A stretch of 64,000 nucleotides of DNA from Omphiscola glabra. Its lineage: Eukaryota; Mollusca; Gastropoda; Lymnaeidae. The position numbers and the translations under genes were made by a program. This document shows, one piece after another, positions 12,301 through 30,300 of the stretch (positions are counted from its first letter, which is position 1; each line of letters starts with the position of its first letter). Under the pieces are notes generated by a model. The model made no database searches. It saw nothing but the letters and a program-made list of their open reading frames with translations, and was not told the DNA's origin. The stretch spans positions 28,248,366 to 28,312,365 of the forward strand of contig OZ024795.1 in NCBI GenBank assembly GCA_964017045.1, in the 5' to 3' direction.

Positions 12301-15300
12301 TGACAACTAACTCACGTCAGTAACACAACGACACTAACTCACGTCAGTAACCCAATGACGACTAACTCACGTCAGTAACCCAATGACGACTAACTCACGT
12401 CAGTAACACAACGACACTAACTCACGTCAGTAACACAATGACACTAACTCACGTCAGTAACCCAATGACACTAACTCACTTCAGTAACCCAATGACGACT
12501 AACTCACGTCAGTAACACAACGACACTAACTCACGTCAGTAACCCAATGACGACTAACTCACGTCAGTAACCCAATGACGACTAACTCACGTCAGTAACA
12601 CAACGACACTAACTCATGTCAGTAACCCAATGACACTAACTCACTTCAGTAACCCAATGACGACTAACTCACGTCAGTAACTCAACGACACTAACTCACG
12701 TCAGTAACCCAATGACAACTAACTCACGTCAGTAACACAATGACAACTAACTCACTTCAGTAACACAATGACAACTAACTCACGTCAGTAACACAACGAC
12801 ACTAACTCACGTCAGTAACCCAATGACGACTAACTCACGTCAGTAACACAAAGACAACTAACTCACGTCAGTAACACCACGACACTAACTCACGTCAGTA
12901 ACACAATGACACTAACTCACGTCAGTAACACAATGACACTAACTCACGTCAGTAACACAACGACACTAACTCACGTCAGTAACACAATGACACTAACTCA
13001 CGTCAGTAACACAACGACACTAACTCACGTCAGTAACACAATGACAACTAACTCACGTCAGTAACACAACGACACTAACTCACGTCAGTAACACAACGAC
13101 ACTAACTCACGTCAGTAACACAACGACACTAACTCACGTCAGTAACACAACGACACTAACTCACGTCAGTAACAAAATGACAACTAACTCACGTCAGTAA
13201 CACAATGACAACTAACTCACGTCAGTAACAAAATGACAACTAACTCACGTCAGTAACACAATGACAACTAACTCACGTCAGTAACAAAATGACAACTAAC
13301 TCACGTCAGTAACACATGACAACTAACTCACGTCAGTAACCCAATGACAACTAACTCACGTCAGTAACACAATGACAACTAACTCAAGTCAGTAACACAA
13401 TGACAACTAACTCACGTCAGTAACAAAATGACAACTAACTCACGTCAGTAACACATGACAACTAACTCACATCAGTAACCCAATGACAACTAACTCACGT
13501 CAGTAACAAAATGACAACTAACTCACGTCAGTAACACATGACAACTATCTCACGTCAGTAACACATGACAACTAACTCACGTCAGTAACCCAATGACAAC
13601 TAACTCACGTCAGTAACCCAATGACAACTAACTCACTTCAGTAACAAAATGACAACTAACTCACGTCAGTAACACATGACAACTAACTCACGTCAGTAAC
13701 AAAATGACAACTAACTCACGTCAGTAACAAAATGACAACTAACTCACGTCAGTAACACATGACAACTAACTCACGTCAGTAACCCAATGACAACTAACTC
13801 ACGTCAGTAACACAATGACAACTAACTCAAGTCAGTAACACAATGACAACTAACTCACGTCAGTAACACAATGACAACTAACTCACGTCAGTAACACAAC
13901 GACAACTAACTCACGTCATTAGCACAATGACAACTAACTCACGTCAGTAACACAACGACAACTAACTCAAGACAGTAACACAATGACAAATAACTCACGT
14001 CAGTAACACAATGACAACTTACTCACGTCAGTAACACAATGACAACTAACTCACGTCAGTAACCCAATGACAACTAACTCACGTCAGTAACCCAATGACA
14101 ACTAACTCACGTCAGTAACCCAATGACAACTAACTCACGTCAGTAACCCAATGACAACTAACTCACGTCAGTAACACAATGACAACTAACTCACGTCAGT
14201 AACACAATGACGACTAACTCACGTCAGTAACACAATGACAACTAACTCACGTCAGTAACACAATTACAACTAACTCACATCAGTAACCCAATGACGACTA
14301 ACTCACGTCAGTAACACAACGACACTAACTCACGTCAGTAACACAATGACAACTAACTCACGTCAGTAACACAATGACACTAACTCACGTCAGTAACACA
14401 ATGACACTAACTCACGTCAGTAACACAACGACACTAACTCACGTCAGTAACCCAATGACGACTAACTCACGTCAGTAACACAACGACACTAACTCACGTC
14501 AGTAACACAATGACAACTAACTCACGTCAGTAACACAACGACACTAACTCACGTCAGTAACACAATGACACTAACTCACGTCAGTAACACAATGACGACT
14601 AACTCACGTCAGTAACACAACGACACTAACTCACGTCAGTAACACAATGACAACTAACTCACGTCAGTAACACAACGACACTAACTCACGTCAGTAACCC
14701 AATGACGACTAACTCACGTCAGTAACCCAATGACGACTAACTCACGTCAGTAACACAACGACACTAACTCACGTCAGTAACACAATGACACTAACTCACG
14801 TCAGTAACCCAATGACACTAACTCACTTCAGTAACCCAATGACGACTAACTCACGTCAGTAACACAACGACACTAACTCACGTCAGTAACCCAATGACGA
14901 CTAACTCACGTCAGTAACCCAATGACACTAACTCACTTCAGTAACCCAATGACAACTAACTCACGTCATTAGCACAATGACAACTAACTCACGTCAGTAA
15001 CACAACGACAACTAACTCAAGACAGTAACACAATGACAAATAACTCACGTCAGTAACACAATGACAACTTACTCACGTCAGTAACACAATGACAACTAAC
15101 TCACGTCAGTAACCCAATGACAACTAACTCACGTCAGTAACCCAATGACAACTAACTCACGTCAGTAACCCAATGACAACTAACTCACGTCAGTAACCCA
15201 ATGACAACTAACTCACGTCAGTAACACAATGACAACTAACTCACGTCAGTAACACAATGACGACTAACTCACGTCAGTAACACAATGACAACTAACTCAC

Positions 15301-18300
15301 GTCAGTAACACAATTACAACTAACTCACATCAGTAACCCAATGACGACTAACTCACGTCAGTAACACAACGACACTAACTCACGTCAGTAACACAATGAC
15401 AACTAACTCACGTCAGTAACACAATGACACTAACTCACGTCAGTAACACAATGACACTAACTCACGTCAGTAACACAACGACACTAACTCACGTCAGTAA
15501 CCCAATGACGACTAACTCACGTCAGTAACACAACGACACTAACTCACGTCAGTAACACAATGACAACTAACTCACGTCAGTAACACAACGACACTAACTC
15601 ACGTCAGTAACACAATGACACTAACTCACGTCAGTAACACAATGACGACTAACTCACGTCAGTAACACAACGACACTAACTCACGTCAGTAACACAATGA
15701 CAACTAACTCACGTCAGTAACACAACGACACTAACTCACGTCAGTAACCCAATGACGACTAACTCACGTCAGTAACCCAATGACGACTAACTCACGTCAG
15801 TAACACAACGACACTAACTCACGTCATTAACACAATGACACTAACTCACGTCAGTAACCCAATGACACTAACTCACTTCAGTAACCCAATGACGACTAAC
15901 TCACGTCAGTAACACAACGACACTAACTCACGTCAGTAACCCAATGACGACTAACTCACGTCAGTAACCCAATGACACTAACTCACTTCAGTAACCCAAT
16001 GACGACTAACTCACGTCAGTAACACAACGACACTAACTCATGTCAGTAACCCAATGACACTAACTCACTTCAGTAACCCAATGACGACTAACTCACGTCA
16101 GTAACTCAACGACACTAACTCACGTCAGTAACCCAATGACAACTAACTCACGTCAGTAACACAATGACAACTAACTCACGTCAGTAACACAATGACAACT
16201 AACTCACGTCAGTAACACAACGACACTAACTCACGTCAGTAACCCAATGACGACTAACTCACGTCAGTAACACAAAGACAACTAACTCACGTCAGTAACA
16301 CCACGACACTAACTCACGTCAGTAACACAATGACACTAACTCACGTCAGTAACACAATGACACTAACTCACGTCAGTAACACAACGACACTAACTCACGT
16401 CAGTAACACAATGACACTAACTCACGTCAGTAACACAACGACACTAACTCACGTCAGTAACACAATGACAACTAACTCACGTCAGTAACACAACGACACT
16501 AACTCACGTCAGTAACACAACGACACTAACTCACGTCAGTAACACAACGACACTAACTCACGTCAGTAACACAACGACACTAACTCACGTCAGTAACAAA
16601 ATGACAACTAACTCACGTCAGTAACACAATGACAACTAACTCACGTCAGTAACAAAATGACAACTAACTCACGTCAGTAACACAATGACAACTAACTCAC
16701 GTCAGTAACAAAATGACAACTAACTCACGTCAGTAACACATGACAACTAACTCACGTCAGTAATCCAATGACAACTAACTCACGTCAGTAACACAATGAC
16801 AACTAACTCAAGTCAGTAACACAATGACAACTAACTCACGTCAGTAACAAAATGACAACTAACTCACGTCAGTAACACATGACAACTAACTCACGTCAGT
16901 AACCCAATGACAACTAACTCACGTCAGTAACAAAATGACAACTAACTCACGTCAGTAACACATGACAACTATCTCACGTCAGTAACACATGACAACTAGC
17001 TCACGTCAGTAACCCAATGACAACTAACTCACGTCAGTAACCCAATGACAACTAACTCACTTCAGTAACAAAATGACAACTAACTCACGTCAGTAACACA
17101 TGACAACTAACTCACGTCAGTAACAAAATGACAACTAACTCACGTCAGTAACAAAATGACAACTAACTCACGTCAGTAACACATGACAACTAACTCACGT
17201 CAGTAACCCAATGACAACTAACTCACGTCAGAAACAAAATGACAACTAACTCACGTCAGTAACACATGACAACTAACTCACGTCAGTAACCCAATGACAA
17301 CTAACTCACGTCAGTAACCCAATGACAACTAACTCACGTCAGTAACAAAATGACAACTAACTCACGTCAGTAACAAAATGACAACTAACTCACGTCAGTA
17401 ACAAAATGACAACTAACTCACGTCAGTAACAAAATGACAACTAACTCACCTCAGTAACAAAATGACAACTAACTCACGTCAGTAACACAATGACAACTAA
17501 CTCACGTCAGTAACAAAATGACAACTAACTCACGTCAGTAACAAAATGACAACTAACTCACGTCAGTAACAAAATGACAACTAACTCACGTCAGTAACAC
17601 AATGACAACTAACTCACGTCAGTAACAAAATGACAACTAACTCACGTCAGTAACACATGACAACTAACTCACGTCAGTAACCCAATGACAACTAACTCAC
17701 GTCAGTAACACAATGACAACTAACTCAAGTCAGTAACACAATGACAACTAACTCACGTCAGTAACAAAATGACAACTAACTCACGTCAGTAACACATGAC
17801 AACTAACTCACGTCAGTAACCCAATGACAACTAACTCACGTCAGTAACAAAATGACAACTAACTCACGTCAGTAACAAAATGACAACTAACTCACGTCAG
17901 TAACACAATGACAACTAACTCACGTCAGTAACAAAATGACAACTAACTCACGTCAGTAACACAATGACAACTAACTCACGTCAGTAACAAAATGAATACT
18001 AACTCACGTCAGTAACACAATGACAACTAACTCACGTCAGTAACAAAATGACAACTAACTCACGTCAGTAACACATGACAACTAACTCACGTCAGTAACC
18101 CAATGACAACTAACTCACGTCAGTAACACAATAACAACTAACTCAAGTCAGTAACACAATGACAACTAACTCACGTCAGTAACACATGACAACTAACTCA
18201 CGTCAGTAACAAAATGACAACTAACTCACGTCAGTAACACAATGACAACTAACTCAAGTCAGTAACACAATGACAACTAACTCACGTCAGTAACAAAATG

Positions 18301-21300
18301 ACAACTAACTCACGTCAGTAACACATGACAACTAACTCACGTCAGTAACCCAATGACAACTAACTCACGTCAGTAACAAAATGACAACTAACTCACGTCA
18401 GTAACACATGACAACTAACTCACATCAGTAACACATGACAACTAACTCACGTCAGTAACCCAATGACAACTAACTCACGTCAGTAACCCAATGACAACTA
18501 ACTCACGTCAGTAAAAAAATGACAACTAACTCACGTCAGTAACACATGACTACTAACTCACGTCAGTAACAAAATGACAACTAACTCACGTCAGTAACAA
18601 AATGACAACTAACTCACGTCAGTAACACATGACAACTAACTCACGTCAGTAACCCAATGACAACTAACTCACGTCAGTAACAAAATGACAACTAACTCAC
18701 GTCAGTAACACAATGACAACTAACTCACGTCAGTAACAAAATGACAACTAACTCACGTCAGTAACACATGACAACTAACTCACGTCAGTAACCCAATGAC
18801 AACTAACTCACGTCAGTAACACAATGACAACTAACTCAAGTCAGTAACACAATGACAACTAACTCACGTCAGTAACAAAATGACAACTAACTCACGTCAG
18901 TAACACATGACAACTAACTCACGTCAGTAACCCAATGACAACTAACTCACGTCAGTAACAAAATGACAACTAACTCACGTCAGTAACACATGACAACTAT
19001 CTCACGTCAGTAACACATGACAACTAACTCACGTCAGTAACCCAATGACAACTAACTCACGTCAGTAACCCAATGACAACTAACTCACTTCAGTAACAAA
19101 ATGACAACTAACTCACGTCAGTAACACATGACAACTAACTCACGTCAGTAACAAAATGACAACTAACTCACGTCAGTAACAAAATGACAACTAACTCACG
19201 TCAGTAACACATGACAACTAACTCACGTCAGTAACCCAATGACAACTAACTCACGTCAGAAACTAAATGACAACTAACTCACGTCAGTAACACATGACAA
19301 CTAACTCACGTCAGTAACCCAATGACAACTAACTCACGTCAGTAACCCAATGACAACTAACTCACGTCAGTAACAAAATGACAACTAACTCACGTCAGTA
19401 ACAAAATGACAACTAACTCACGTCAGTAACAAAATGACAACTAACTCACGTCAGTAACAAAATGACAACTAACTCACCTCAGTAACAAAATGACAACTAA
19501 CTCACGTCAGTAACACAATGACAACTAACTCACGTCAGTAACAAAATGACAACTAACTCACGTCAGTAACAAAATGACAACTAACTCACGTCAGTAACAA
19601 AATGACAACTAACTCACGTCAGTAACACAATGACAACTAACTCACGTCAGTAACAAAATGACAACTAACTTACGTCAGTAACACATGACAACTAACTCAC
19701 GTCAGTAACCCAATGACAACTAACTCACGTCAGTAACACAATGACAACTAACTCAAGTCAGTAACACAATGACAACTAACTCACGTCAGTAACAAAATGA
19801 CAACTAACTCACGTCAGTAACACATGACAACTAACTCACGTCAGTAACCCAATGACAACTAACTCACGTCAGTAACAAAATGACAACTAACTCACGTCAG
19901 TAACAAAATGACAACTAACTCACGTCAGTAACACAATGACAACTAACTCACGTCAGTAACAAAATGACAACTAACTCACGTCAGTAACACAATGACAACT
20001 AACTCACGTCAGTAACAAAATGAATACTAACTCACGTCAGTAACACAATGACAACTAACTCACGTCAGTAACAAAATGACAACTAACTCACGTCAGTAAC
20101 ACATGACAACTAACTCACGTCAGTAACCCAATGACAACTAACTCACGTCAGTAACACAATAACAACTAACTCAAGTCAGTAACACAATGACAACTAACTC
20201 ACGTCAGTAACACATGACAACTAACTCACGTCAGTAACAAAATGACAACTAACTCACGTCAGTAACACAATGACAACTAACTCAAGTCAGTAACACAATG
20301 ACAACTAACTCACGTCAGTAACAAAATGACAACTAACTCACGTCAGTAACACATGACAACTAACTCACGTCAGTAACCCAATGACAACTAACTCACGTCA
20401 GTAACAAAATGACAACTAACTCACGTCAGTAACACATGACAACTAACTCACATCAGTAACACATGACAACTAACTCACGTCAGTAACCCAATGACAACTA
20501 ACTCACGTCAGTAACCCAATGACAACTAACTCACGTCAGTAAAAAAATGACAACTAACTCACGTCAGTAACACATGACAACTAACTCACGTCAGTAACAA
20601 AATGACAACTAACTCACGTCAGTAACAAAATGACAACTAACTCACGTCAGTAACACATGACAACTAACTCACGTCAGTAACCCAATGACAACTAACTCAC
20701 GTCAGTAACAAAATGACAACTAACTCACGTCAGTAACACAATGACAACTAACTCACGTCAGTAACAAAATGACAACTAACTCACGTCAGTAACACATGAC
20801 AACTAACTCACGTCAGTAACCCAATGACAACTAACTCACGTCAGTAACACAATGACAACTAACTCAAGTCAGTAACACAATGACAACTAACTCACGTCAG
20901 TAACAAAATGACAACTAACTCACGTCAGTAACACATGACAACTAACTCACGTCAGTAACCCAATGACAACTAACTCACGTCAGTAACAAAATGACAACTA
21001 ACTCACGTCAGTAACACATGACAACTATCTCACGTCAGTAACACATGACAACTAACTCACGTCAGTAACCCAATGACAACTAACTCACGTCAGTAACACA
21101 ATGACACTAACTCACGTCAGTAACACAATGACACTAACTCACGTCAGTAACACAACGACACTAACTCACGTCAGTAACCCAATGACGACTAACTCACGTC
21201 AGTAACACAACGACACTAACTCACGTCAGTAACACAATGACAACTAACTCACGTCAGTAACACAACGACACTAACTCACGTCAGTAACACAATGACACTA

Positions 21301-24300
21301 ACTCACGTCAGTAACACAATGACGACTAACTCACGTCAGTAACACAACGACACTAACTCACGTCAGTAACACAATGACAACTAACTCACGTCAGTAACAC
21401 AACGACACTAACTCACGTCAGTAACCCAATGACGACTAACTCACGTCAGTAACCCAATGACGACTAACTCACGTCAGTAACACAACGACACTAACTCACG
21501 TCAGTAACACAATGACACTAACTCACGTCAGTAACCCAATGACACTAACTCACTTCAGTAACCCAATGACGACTAACTCACGTCAGTAACACAACGACAC
21601 TAACTCACGTCAGTAACCCAATGACGACTAACTCACGTCAGTAACCCAATGACGACTAACTCACGTCAGTAACACAACGACACTAACTCATGTCAGTAAC
21701 CCAATGACACTAACTCACTTCAGTAACCCAATGACGACTAACTCACGTCAGTAACTCAACGACACTAACTCACGTCAGTAACCCAATGACAACTAACTCA
21801 CGTCAGTAACACAATGACAACTAACTCACGTCAGTAACACAATGACAACTAACTCACGTCAGTAACACAACGACACTAACTCACGTCATTAACCCAATGA
21901 CGACTAACTCACGTCAGTAACACAAAGACAACTAACTCACGTCAGTAACACCACGACACTAACTCACGTCAGTAACACAATGACACTAACTCACGTCAGT
22001 AACACAATGACACTAACTCACGTCAGTAACACAACGACACTAACTCACGTCAGTAACACAATGACACTAACTCACGTCAGTAACACAACGACACTAACTC
22101 ACGTCAGTAACACAATGACAACTAACTCACGTCAGTAACACAACGACACTAACTCACGTCAGTAACACAACGACACTAACTCACGTCAGTAACACAACGA
22201 CACTAACTCACGTCAGTAACACAACGACACTAACTCACGTCAGTAACAAAATGACAACTAACTCACGTCAGTAACACAATGACAACTAACTCACGTCAGT
22301 AACAAAATGACAACTAACTCACGTCAGTAACACAATGACAACTAACTCACGTCAGTAACAAAATGACAACTAACTCACGTCAGTAACACATGACAACTAA
22401 CTCACGTCAGTAATCCAATGACAACTAACTCACGTCAGTAACACAATGACAACTAACTCAAGTCAGTAACACAATGACAACTAACTCACGTCAGTAACAA
22501 AATGACAACTAACTCACGTCAGTAACACATGACAACTAACTCACGTCAGTAACCCAATGACAACTAACTCACGTCAGTAACAAAATGACAACTAACTCAC
22601 GTCAGTAACACATGACAACTATCTCACGTCAGTAACACATGACAACTAACTCACGTCAGTAACCCAATGACAACTAACTCACGTCAGTAACCCAATGACA
22701 ACTAACTCACTTCAGTAACAAAATGACAACTAACTCACGTCAGTAACACATGACAACTAACTCACGTCAGTAACAAAATGACAACTAACTCACGTCAGTA
22801 ACAAAATGACAACTAACTCACGTCAGTAACACATGACAACTAACTCACGTCAGTAACCCAATGACAACTAACTCACGTCAGAAACAAAATGACAACTAAC
22901 TCACGTCAGTAACACATGACAACTAACTCACGTCAGTAACCCAATGACAACTAACTCACGTCAGTAACCCAATGACAACTAACTCACGTCAGTAACAAAA
23001 TGACAACTAACTCACGTCAGTAACAAAATGACAACTAACTCACGTCAGTAACAAAATGACAACTAACTCACGTCAGTAACAAAATGACAACTAACTCACC
23101 TCAGTAACAAAATGACAACTAACTCACGTCAGTAACACAATGACAACTAACTCACGTCAGTAACAAAATGACAACTAACTCACGTCAGTAACAAAATGAC
23201 AACTAACTCACGTCAGTAACAAAATGACAACTAACTCACGTCAGTAACACAATGACAACTAACTCACGTCAGTAACAAAATGACAACTAACTCACGTCAG
23301 TAACACATGACAACTAACTCACGTCAGTAACCCAATGACAACTAACTCACGTCAGTAACACAATGACAACTAACTCAAGTCAGTAACACAATGACAACTA
23401 ACTCACGTCAGTAACAAAATGACAACTAACTCACGTCAGTAACACATGACAACTAACTCACGTCAGTAACCCAATGACAACTAACTCACGTCAGTAACAA
23501 AATGACAACTAACTCACGTCAGTAACAAAATGACAACTAACTCACGTCAGTAACACAATGACAACTAACTCACGTCAGTAACAAAATGACAACTAACTCA
23601 CGTCAGTAACACAATGACAACTAACTCACGTCAGTAACAAAATGAATACTAACTCACGTCAGTAACACAATGACAACTAACTCACGTCAGTAACAAAATG
23701 ACAACTAACTCACGTCAGTAACACATGACAACTAACTCACGTCAGTAACCCAATGACAACTAACTCACGTCAGTAACACAATAACAACTAACTCAAGTCA
23801 GTAACACAATGACAACTAACTCACGTCAGTAACACATGACAACTAACTCACGTCAGTAACAAAATGACAACTAACTCACGTCAGTAACACAATGACAACT
23901 AACTCAAGTCAGTAACACAATGACAACTAACTCACGTCAGTAACAAAATGACAACTAACTCACGTCAGTAACACATGACAACTAACTCACGTCAGTAACC
24001 CAATGACAACTAACTCACGTCAGTAACAAAATGACAACTAACTCACGTCAGTAACACATGACAACTAACTCACATCAGTAACACATGACAACTAACTCAC
24101 GTCAGTAACCCAATGACAACTAACTCACGTCAGTAACCCAATGACAACTAACTCACGTCAGTAAAAAAATGACAACTAACTCACGTCAGTAACACATGAC
24201 AACTAACTCACGTCAGTAACAAAATGACAACTAACTCACGTCAGTAACAAAATGACAACTAACTCACGTCAGTAACACATGACAACTAACTCACGTCAGT

Positions 24301-27300
24301 AACCCAATGACAACTAACTCACGTCAGTAACAAAATGACAACTAACTCACGTCAGTAACACAATGACAACTAACTCACGTCAGTAACAAAATGACAACTA
24401 ACTCACGTCAGTAACACATGACAACTAACTCACGTCAGTAACCCAATGACAACTAACTCACGTCAGTAACACAATGACAACTAACTCAAGTCAGTAACAC
24501 AATGACAACTAACTCACGTCAGTAACAAAATGACAACTAACTCACGTCAGTAACACATGACAACTAACTCACGTCAGTAACCCAATGACAACTAACTCAC
24601 GTCAGTAACAAAATGACAACTAACTCACGTCAGTAACACATGACAACTATCTCACGTCAGTAACACATGACAACTAACTCACGTCAGTAACCCAATGACA
24701 ACTAACTCACGTCAGTAACCCAATGACAACTAACTCACTTCAGTAACAAAATGACAACTAACTCACGTCAGTAACACATGACAACTAACTCACGTCAGTA
24801 ACAAAATGACAACTAACTCACGTCAGTAACAAAATGACAACTAACTCACGTCAGTAACACATGACAACTAACTCACGTCAGTAACCCAATGACAACTAAC
24901 TCACGTCAGAAACAAAATGACAACTAACTCACGTCAGTAACACATGACAACTAACTCACGTCAGTAACCCAATGACAACTAACTCACGTCAGTAACCCAA
25001 TGACAACTAACTCACGTCAGTAACAAAATGACAACTAACTCACGTCAGTAACAAAATGACAACTAACTCACGTCAGTAACAAAATGACAACTAACTCACG
25101 TCAGTAACAAAATGACAACTAACTCACCTCAGTAACAAAATGACAACTAACTCACGTCAGTAACACAATGACAACTAACTCACGTCAGTAACAAAATGAC
25201 AACTAACTCACGTCAGTAACAAAATGACAACTAACTCACGTCAGTAACAAAATGACAACTAACTCACGTCAGTAACACAATGACAACTAACTCACGTCAG
25301 TAACAAAATGACAACTAACTCACGTCAGTAACACATGACAACTAACTCACGTCAGTAACCCAATGACAACTAACTCACGTCAGTAACACAATGACAACTA
25401 ACTCAAGTCAGTAACACAATGACAACTAACTCACGTCAGTAACAAAATGACAACTAACTCACGTCAGTAACACATGACAACTAACTCACGTCAGTAACCC
25501 AATGACAACTAACTCACGTCAGTAACAAAATGACAACTAACTCACGTCAGTAACAAAATGACAACTAACTCACGTCAGTAACACAATGACAACTAACTCA
25601 CGTCAGTAACAAAATGACAACTAACTCACGTCAGTAACACAATGACAACTAACTCACGTCAGTAACAAAATGAATACTAACTCACGTCAGTAACACAATG
25701 ACAACTAACTCACGTCAGTAACAAAATGACAACTAACTCACGTCAGTAACACATGACAACTAACTCACGTCAGTAACCCAATGACAACTAACTCACGTCA
25801 GTAACACAATGACAACTAACTCAAGTCAGTAACACAATGACAACTAACTCACGTCAGTAACAAAATGACAACTAACTCACGTCAGTAACACATGACAACT
25901 AACTCACGTCAGTAACCCAATGACAACTAACTCACGTCAGTAACAAAATGACAACTAACTCACGTCAGTAACACATGACAACTAACTCACGTCAGTAACA
26001 CATGACAACTAACTCACGTCAGTAACCCAATGACAACTAACTCACGTCAGTAACCCAATGACAACTAACTCACGTCAGTAACAAAATGACAACTAACTCA
26101 CGTCAGTAACACATGACAACTAACTCACGTCAGTAACAAAATGACAACTAACTCACGTCAGTAACAAAATGACAACTAACTCACGTCAGTAACACATGAC
26201 AACTAACTCACGTCAGTAACCCAATGACAACTAACTCACGTCAGTAACAAAATGACAACTAACTCACGTCAGTAACACATGACAACTAACTCACGTCAGT
26301 AACCCAATGACAACTAACTCACGTCAGTAACCCAATGACAACTAACTCACGTCAGTAACACAATGACAACTAACTCACGTCAGTAACAAAATGACAACTA
26401 ACTCACGTCAGTAACAAAATGACAACTAACTCACGTCAGTAACAAAATGACAACTAACTCACGTCAGTAACAAAATGACAACTAACTCACGTCAGTAACA
26501 CAATGACAACTAACTCACGTCAGTAACAAAATGACAACTAACTCACGTCAGTAACACAATGACAACTAACTCACGTCAGTAACAAAATGACAACTAACTC
26601 ACGTCAGTAACACAATGACAACTAACTCACGTCAGTAACAAAATGACAACTAACTCACGTCAGTAACACATGACAACTAACTCACGTCAGTAACCCAATG
26701 ACAACTAACTCACGTCAGTAACACAATGACAACTAACTCAAGTCAGTAACACAATGACAACTAACTCACGTCAGTAACAAAATGACAACTAACTCACGTC
26801 AGTAACACATGACAACTAACTCACGTCAGTAACCCAATGACAACTAACTCACGTCAGTAACAAAATGACAACTAACTCACGTCAGTAACACATGACAACT
26901 ATCTCACGTCAGTAACACATGACAACTAACTCACGTCAGTAACCCAATGACAACTAACTCACGTCAGTAACCCAATGACAACTAACTCACTTCAGTAACA
27001 AAATGACAACTAACTCACGTCAGTAACACATGACAACTAACTCACGTCAGTAACAAAATGACAACTAACTCACGTCAGTAACAAAATGACAACTAACTCA
27101 CGTCAGTAACACATGACAACTAACTCACGTCAGTAACCCAATGACAACTAACTCACGTCAGAAACAAAATGACAACTAACTCACGTCAGTAACACATGAC
27201 AACTAACTCACGTCAGTAACCCAATGACAACTAACTCACGTCAGTAACCCAATGACAACTAACTCACGTCAGTAACAAAATGACAACTAACTCACGTCAG

Positions 27301-30300
27301 TAACAAAATGACAACTAACTCACGTCAGTAACAAAATGACAACTAACTCACGTCAGTAACAAAATGACAACTAACTCACCTCAGTAACAAAATGACAACT
27401 AACTCACGTCAGTAACACAATGACAACTAACTCACGTCAGTAACAAAATGACAACTAACTCACGTCAGTAACAAAATGACAACTAACTCACGTCAGTAAC
27501 AAAATGACAACTAACTCACGTCAGTAACACAATGACAACTAACTCACGTCAGTAACAAAATGACAACTAACTCACGTCAGTAACACATGACAACTAACTC
27601 ACGTCAGTAACCCAATGACAACTAACTCACGTCAGTAACACAATGACAACTAACTCAAGTCAGTAACACAATGACAACTAACTCACGTCAGTAACAAAAT
27701 GACAACTAACTCACGTCAGTAACACATGACAACTAACTCACGTCAGTAACCCAATGACAACTAACTCACGTCAGTAACAAAATGACAACTAACTCACGTC
27801 AGTAACAAAATGACAACTAACTCACGTCAGTAACACAATGACAACTAACTCACGTCAGTAACAAAATGACAACTAACTCACGTCAGTAACACAATGACAA
27901 CTAACTCACGTCAGTAACAAAATGAATACTAACTCACGTCAGTAACACAATGACAACTAACTCACGTCAGTAACAAAATGACAACTAACTCACGTCAGTA
28001 ACACATGACAACTAACTCACGTCAGTAACCCAATGACAACTAACTCACGTCAGTAACACAATGACAACGAACTCAAGTCAGTAACACAATGACAACTAAC
28101 TCACGTCAGTAACAAAATGACAACTAACTCACGTCAGTAACACATGACAACTAACTCACGTCAGTAACCCAATGACAACTAACTCACGTCAGTAACAAAA
28201 TGACAACTAACTCACGTCAGTAACACATGACAACTAACTCACGTCAGTAACACATGACAACTAACTCACGTCAGTAACCCAATGACAACTAACTCACGTC
28301 AGTAACCCAATGACAACTAACTCACGTCAGTAACAAAATGACAACTAACTCACGTCAGTAACACATGACAACTAACTCACGTCAGTAACAAAATGACAAC
28401 TAACTCACGTCAGTAACAAAATGACAACTAACTCACGTCAGTAACACATGACAACTAACTCACGTCAGTAACCCAATGACAACTAACTCACGTCAGTAAC
28501 AAAATGACAACTAACTCACGTCAGTAACACATGACAACTAACTCACGTCAGTAACCCCATGACAACTAACTCACGTCAGTAACCCAATGACAACTAACTC
28601 ACGTCAGTAACACAATGACAACTAACTCACGTCAGTAACAAAATGACAACTAACTCACGTCAGTAACAAAATGACAACTAACTCACGTCAGTAACAAAAT
28701 GACAACTAACTCACGTCAGTAACAAAATGACAACTAACTCACGTCAGTAACACAATGACAACTAACTCACGTCAGTAACAAAATGACAACTAACTCACGT
28801 CAGTAACACAATGACAACTAACTCACGTCAGTAACAAAATGACAACTAACTCACGTCAGTAACAAAATGACAACTAACTCACGTCAGTAACACATGACAA
28901 CTAACTCACGTCAGTAACCCAATGACAACTAACTCACGTCAGTAACAAAATGACAACTAACTCACGTCAGTAACAAAATGACAACTAACTCACGTCAGTA
29001 ACAAAATGACAACTAACTCACGTCAGTAACAAAATGACAACTAACTCACGTCAGTAACACATGACAACTAACTCACGTCAGTAACCCAATGACAACTAAC
29101 TCACGTCAGTAACACATGACAACTAACTCACGTCAGTAACACATGACAACTAACTCACGTCAGTAACACATGACAACTAACTCACGTCAGTAACACATGA
29201 CAACTAACTCACGTCAGTAACATATGACAACTAACTCACGTCAGTAACACAATGACAACTAACTCACGTCAGTAACACAATGACAACTAACTCACGTCAG
29301 TAACACATGACAACTAACTCACGTCAGTAACACATGACAACTAACTCACGTCAGTAACACATGACAACTAACTCACGTCAGTAACACAATGACAACTAAC
29401 TCACGTCAGTAACACAATGACAACTAACTCACGTCAGTAACCCAATGACAACTAACTCACGTCAGTAACACAATGACAACTAACTCACGTCAGTAACACA
29501 ATGACAACTAACTCACGTCAGTAACACAATGACAACTAACTCACGTCAGTAACCCAATGACAACTAACTCACGTCAGTAACCCAATGACAACTAACTCAC
29601 GTCAGTAACACAATGACAACTAACTCACGTCAGTAACACAATGACAACTAACTCACGCCAGTAACCCAATGACAACTAACTCACGTCAGTAACACAATGA
29701 CAACTAACTCACGTCAGTAACACAATGACAACTAACTCACGTCAGTAACACAATGACAACTAACTCACGTCAGTAACCCAATGACAACTAACTCACGTCA
29801 GTAACACAATGACAACTAACTCACGTCAGTAACACAATGACAACTAACTCACGTCAGTAACACAATGACAACTAACTCACGTCAGTAACCCAATGACAAC
29901 TAACTCACGTCAGTAACCCAATGACAACTAACTCACGTCAGTAACACAATGACAACTAACTCACGTCAGTAACAAAATGACAACTAACTCACGTCAGTAA
30001 CCCAATGACAACTAACTCACGTCAGTAACAAAATGACAACTAACTCACGTCAGTAACACAATGACAACTTACTCATGTCAGTAACAAAATGACAACTAAC
30101 TCACGTCAGTAACACAATGACAATTAACTCACGTCAGTAACACAATGACAACTAACTCACATCAGTAACACAATGACAACTAACTCACGTCAGTAACACA
30201 ATGACAACTAACTCACGCTAGTAACACAATGACAACTAACTCACGTCAGTAACCCAATGACAACTAACTCACGTCAGTAACAAAATGACAACTAACTCAC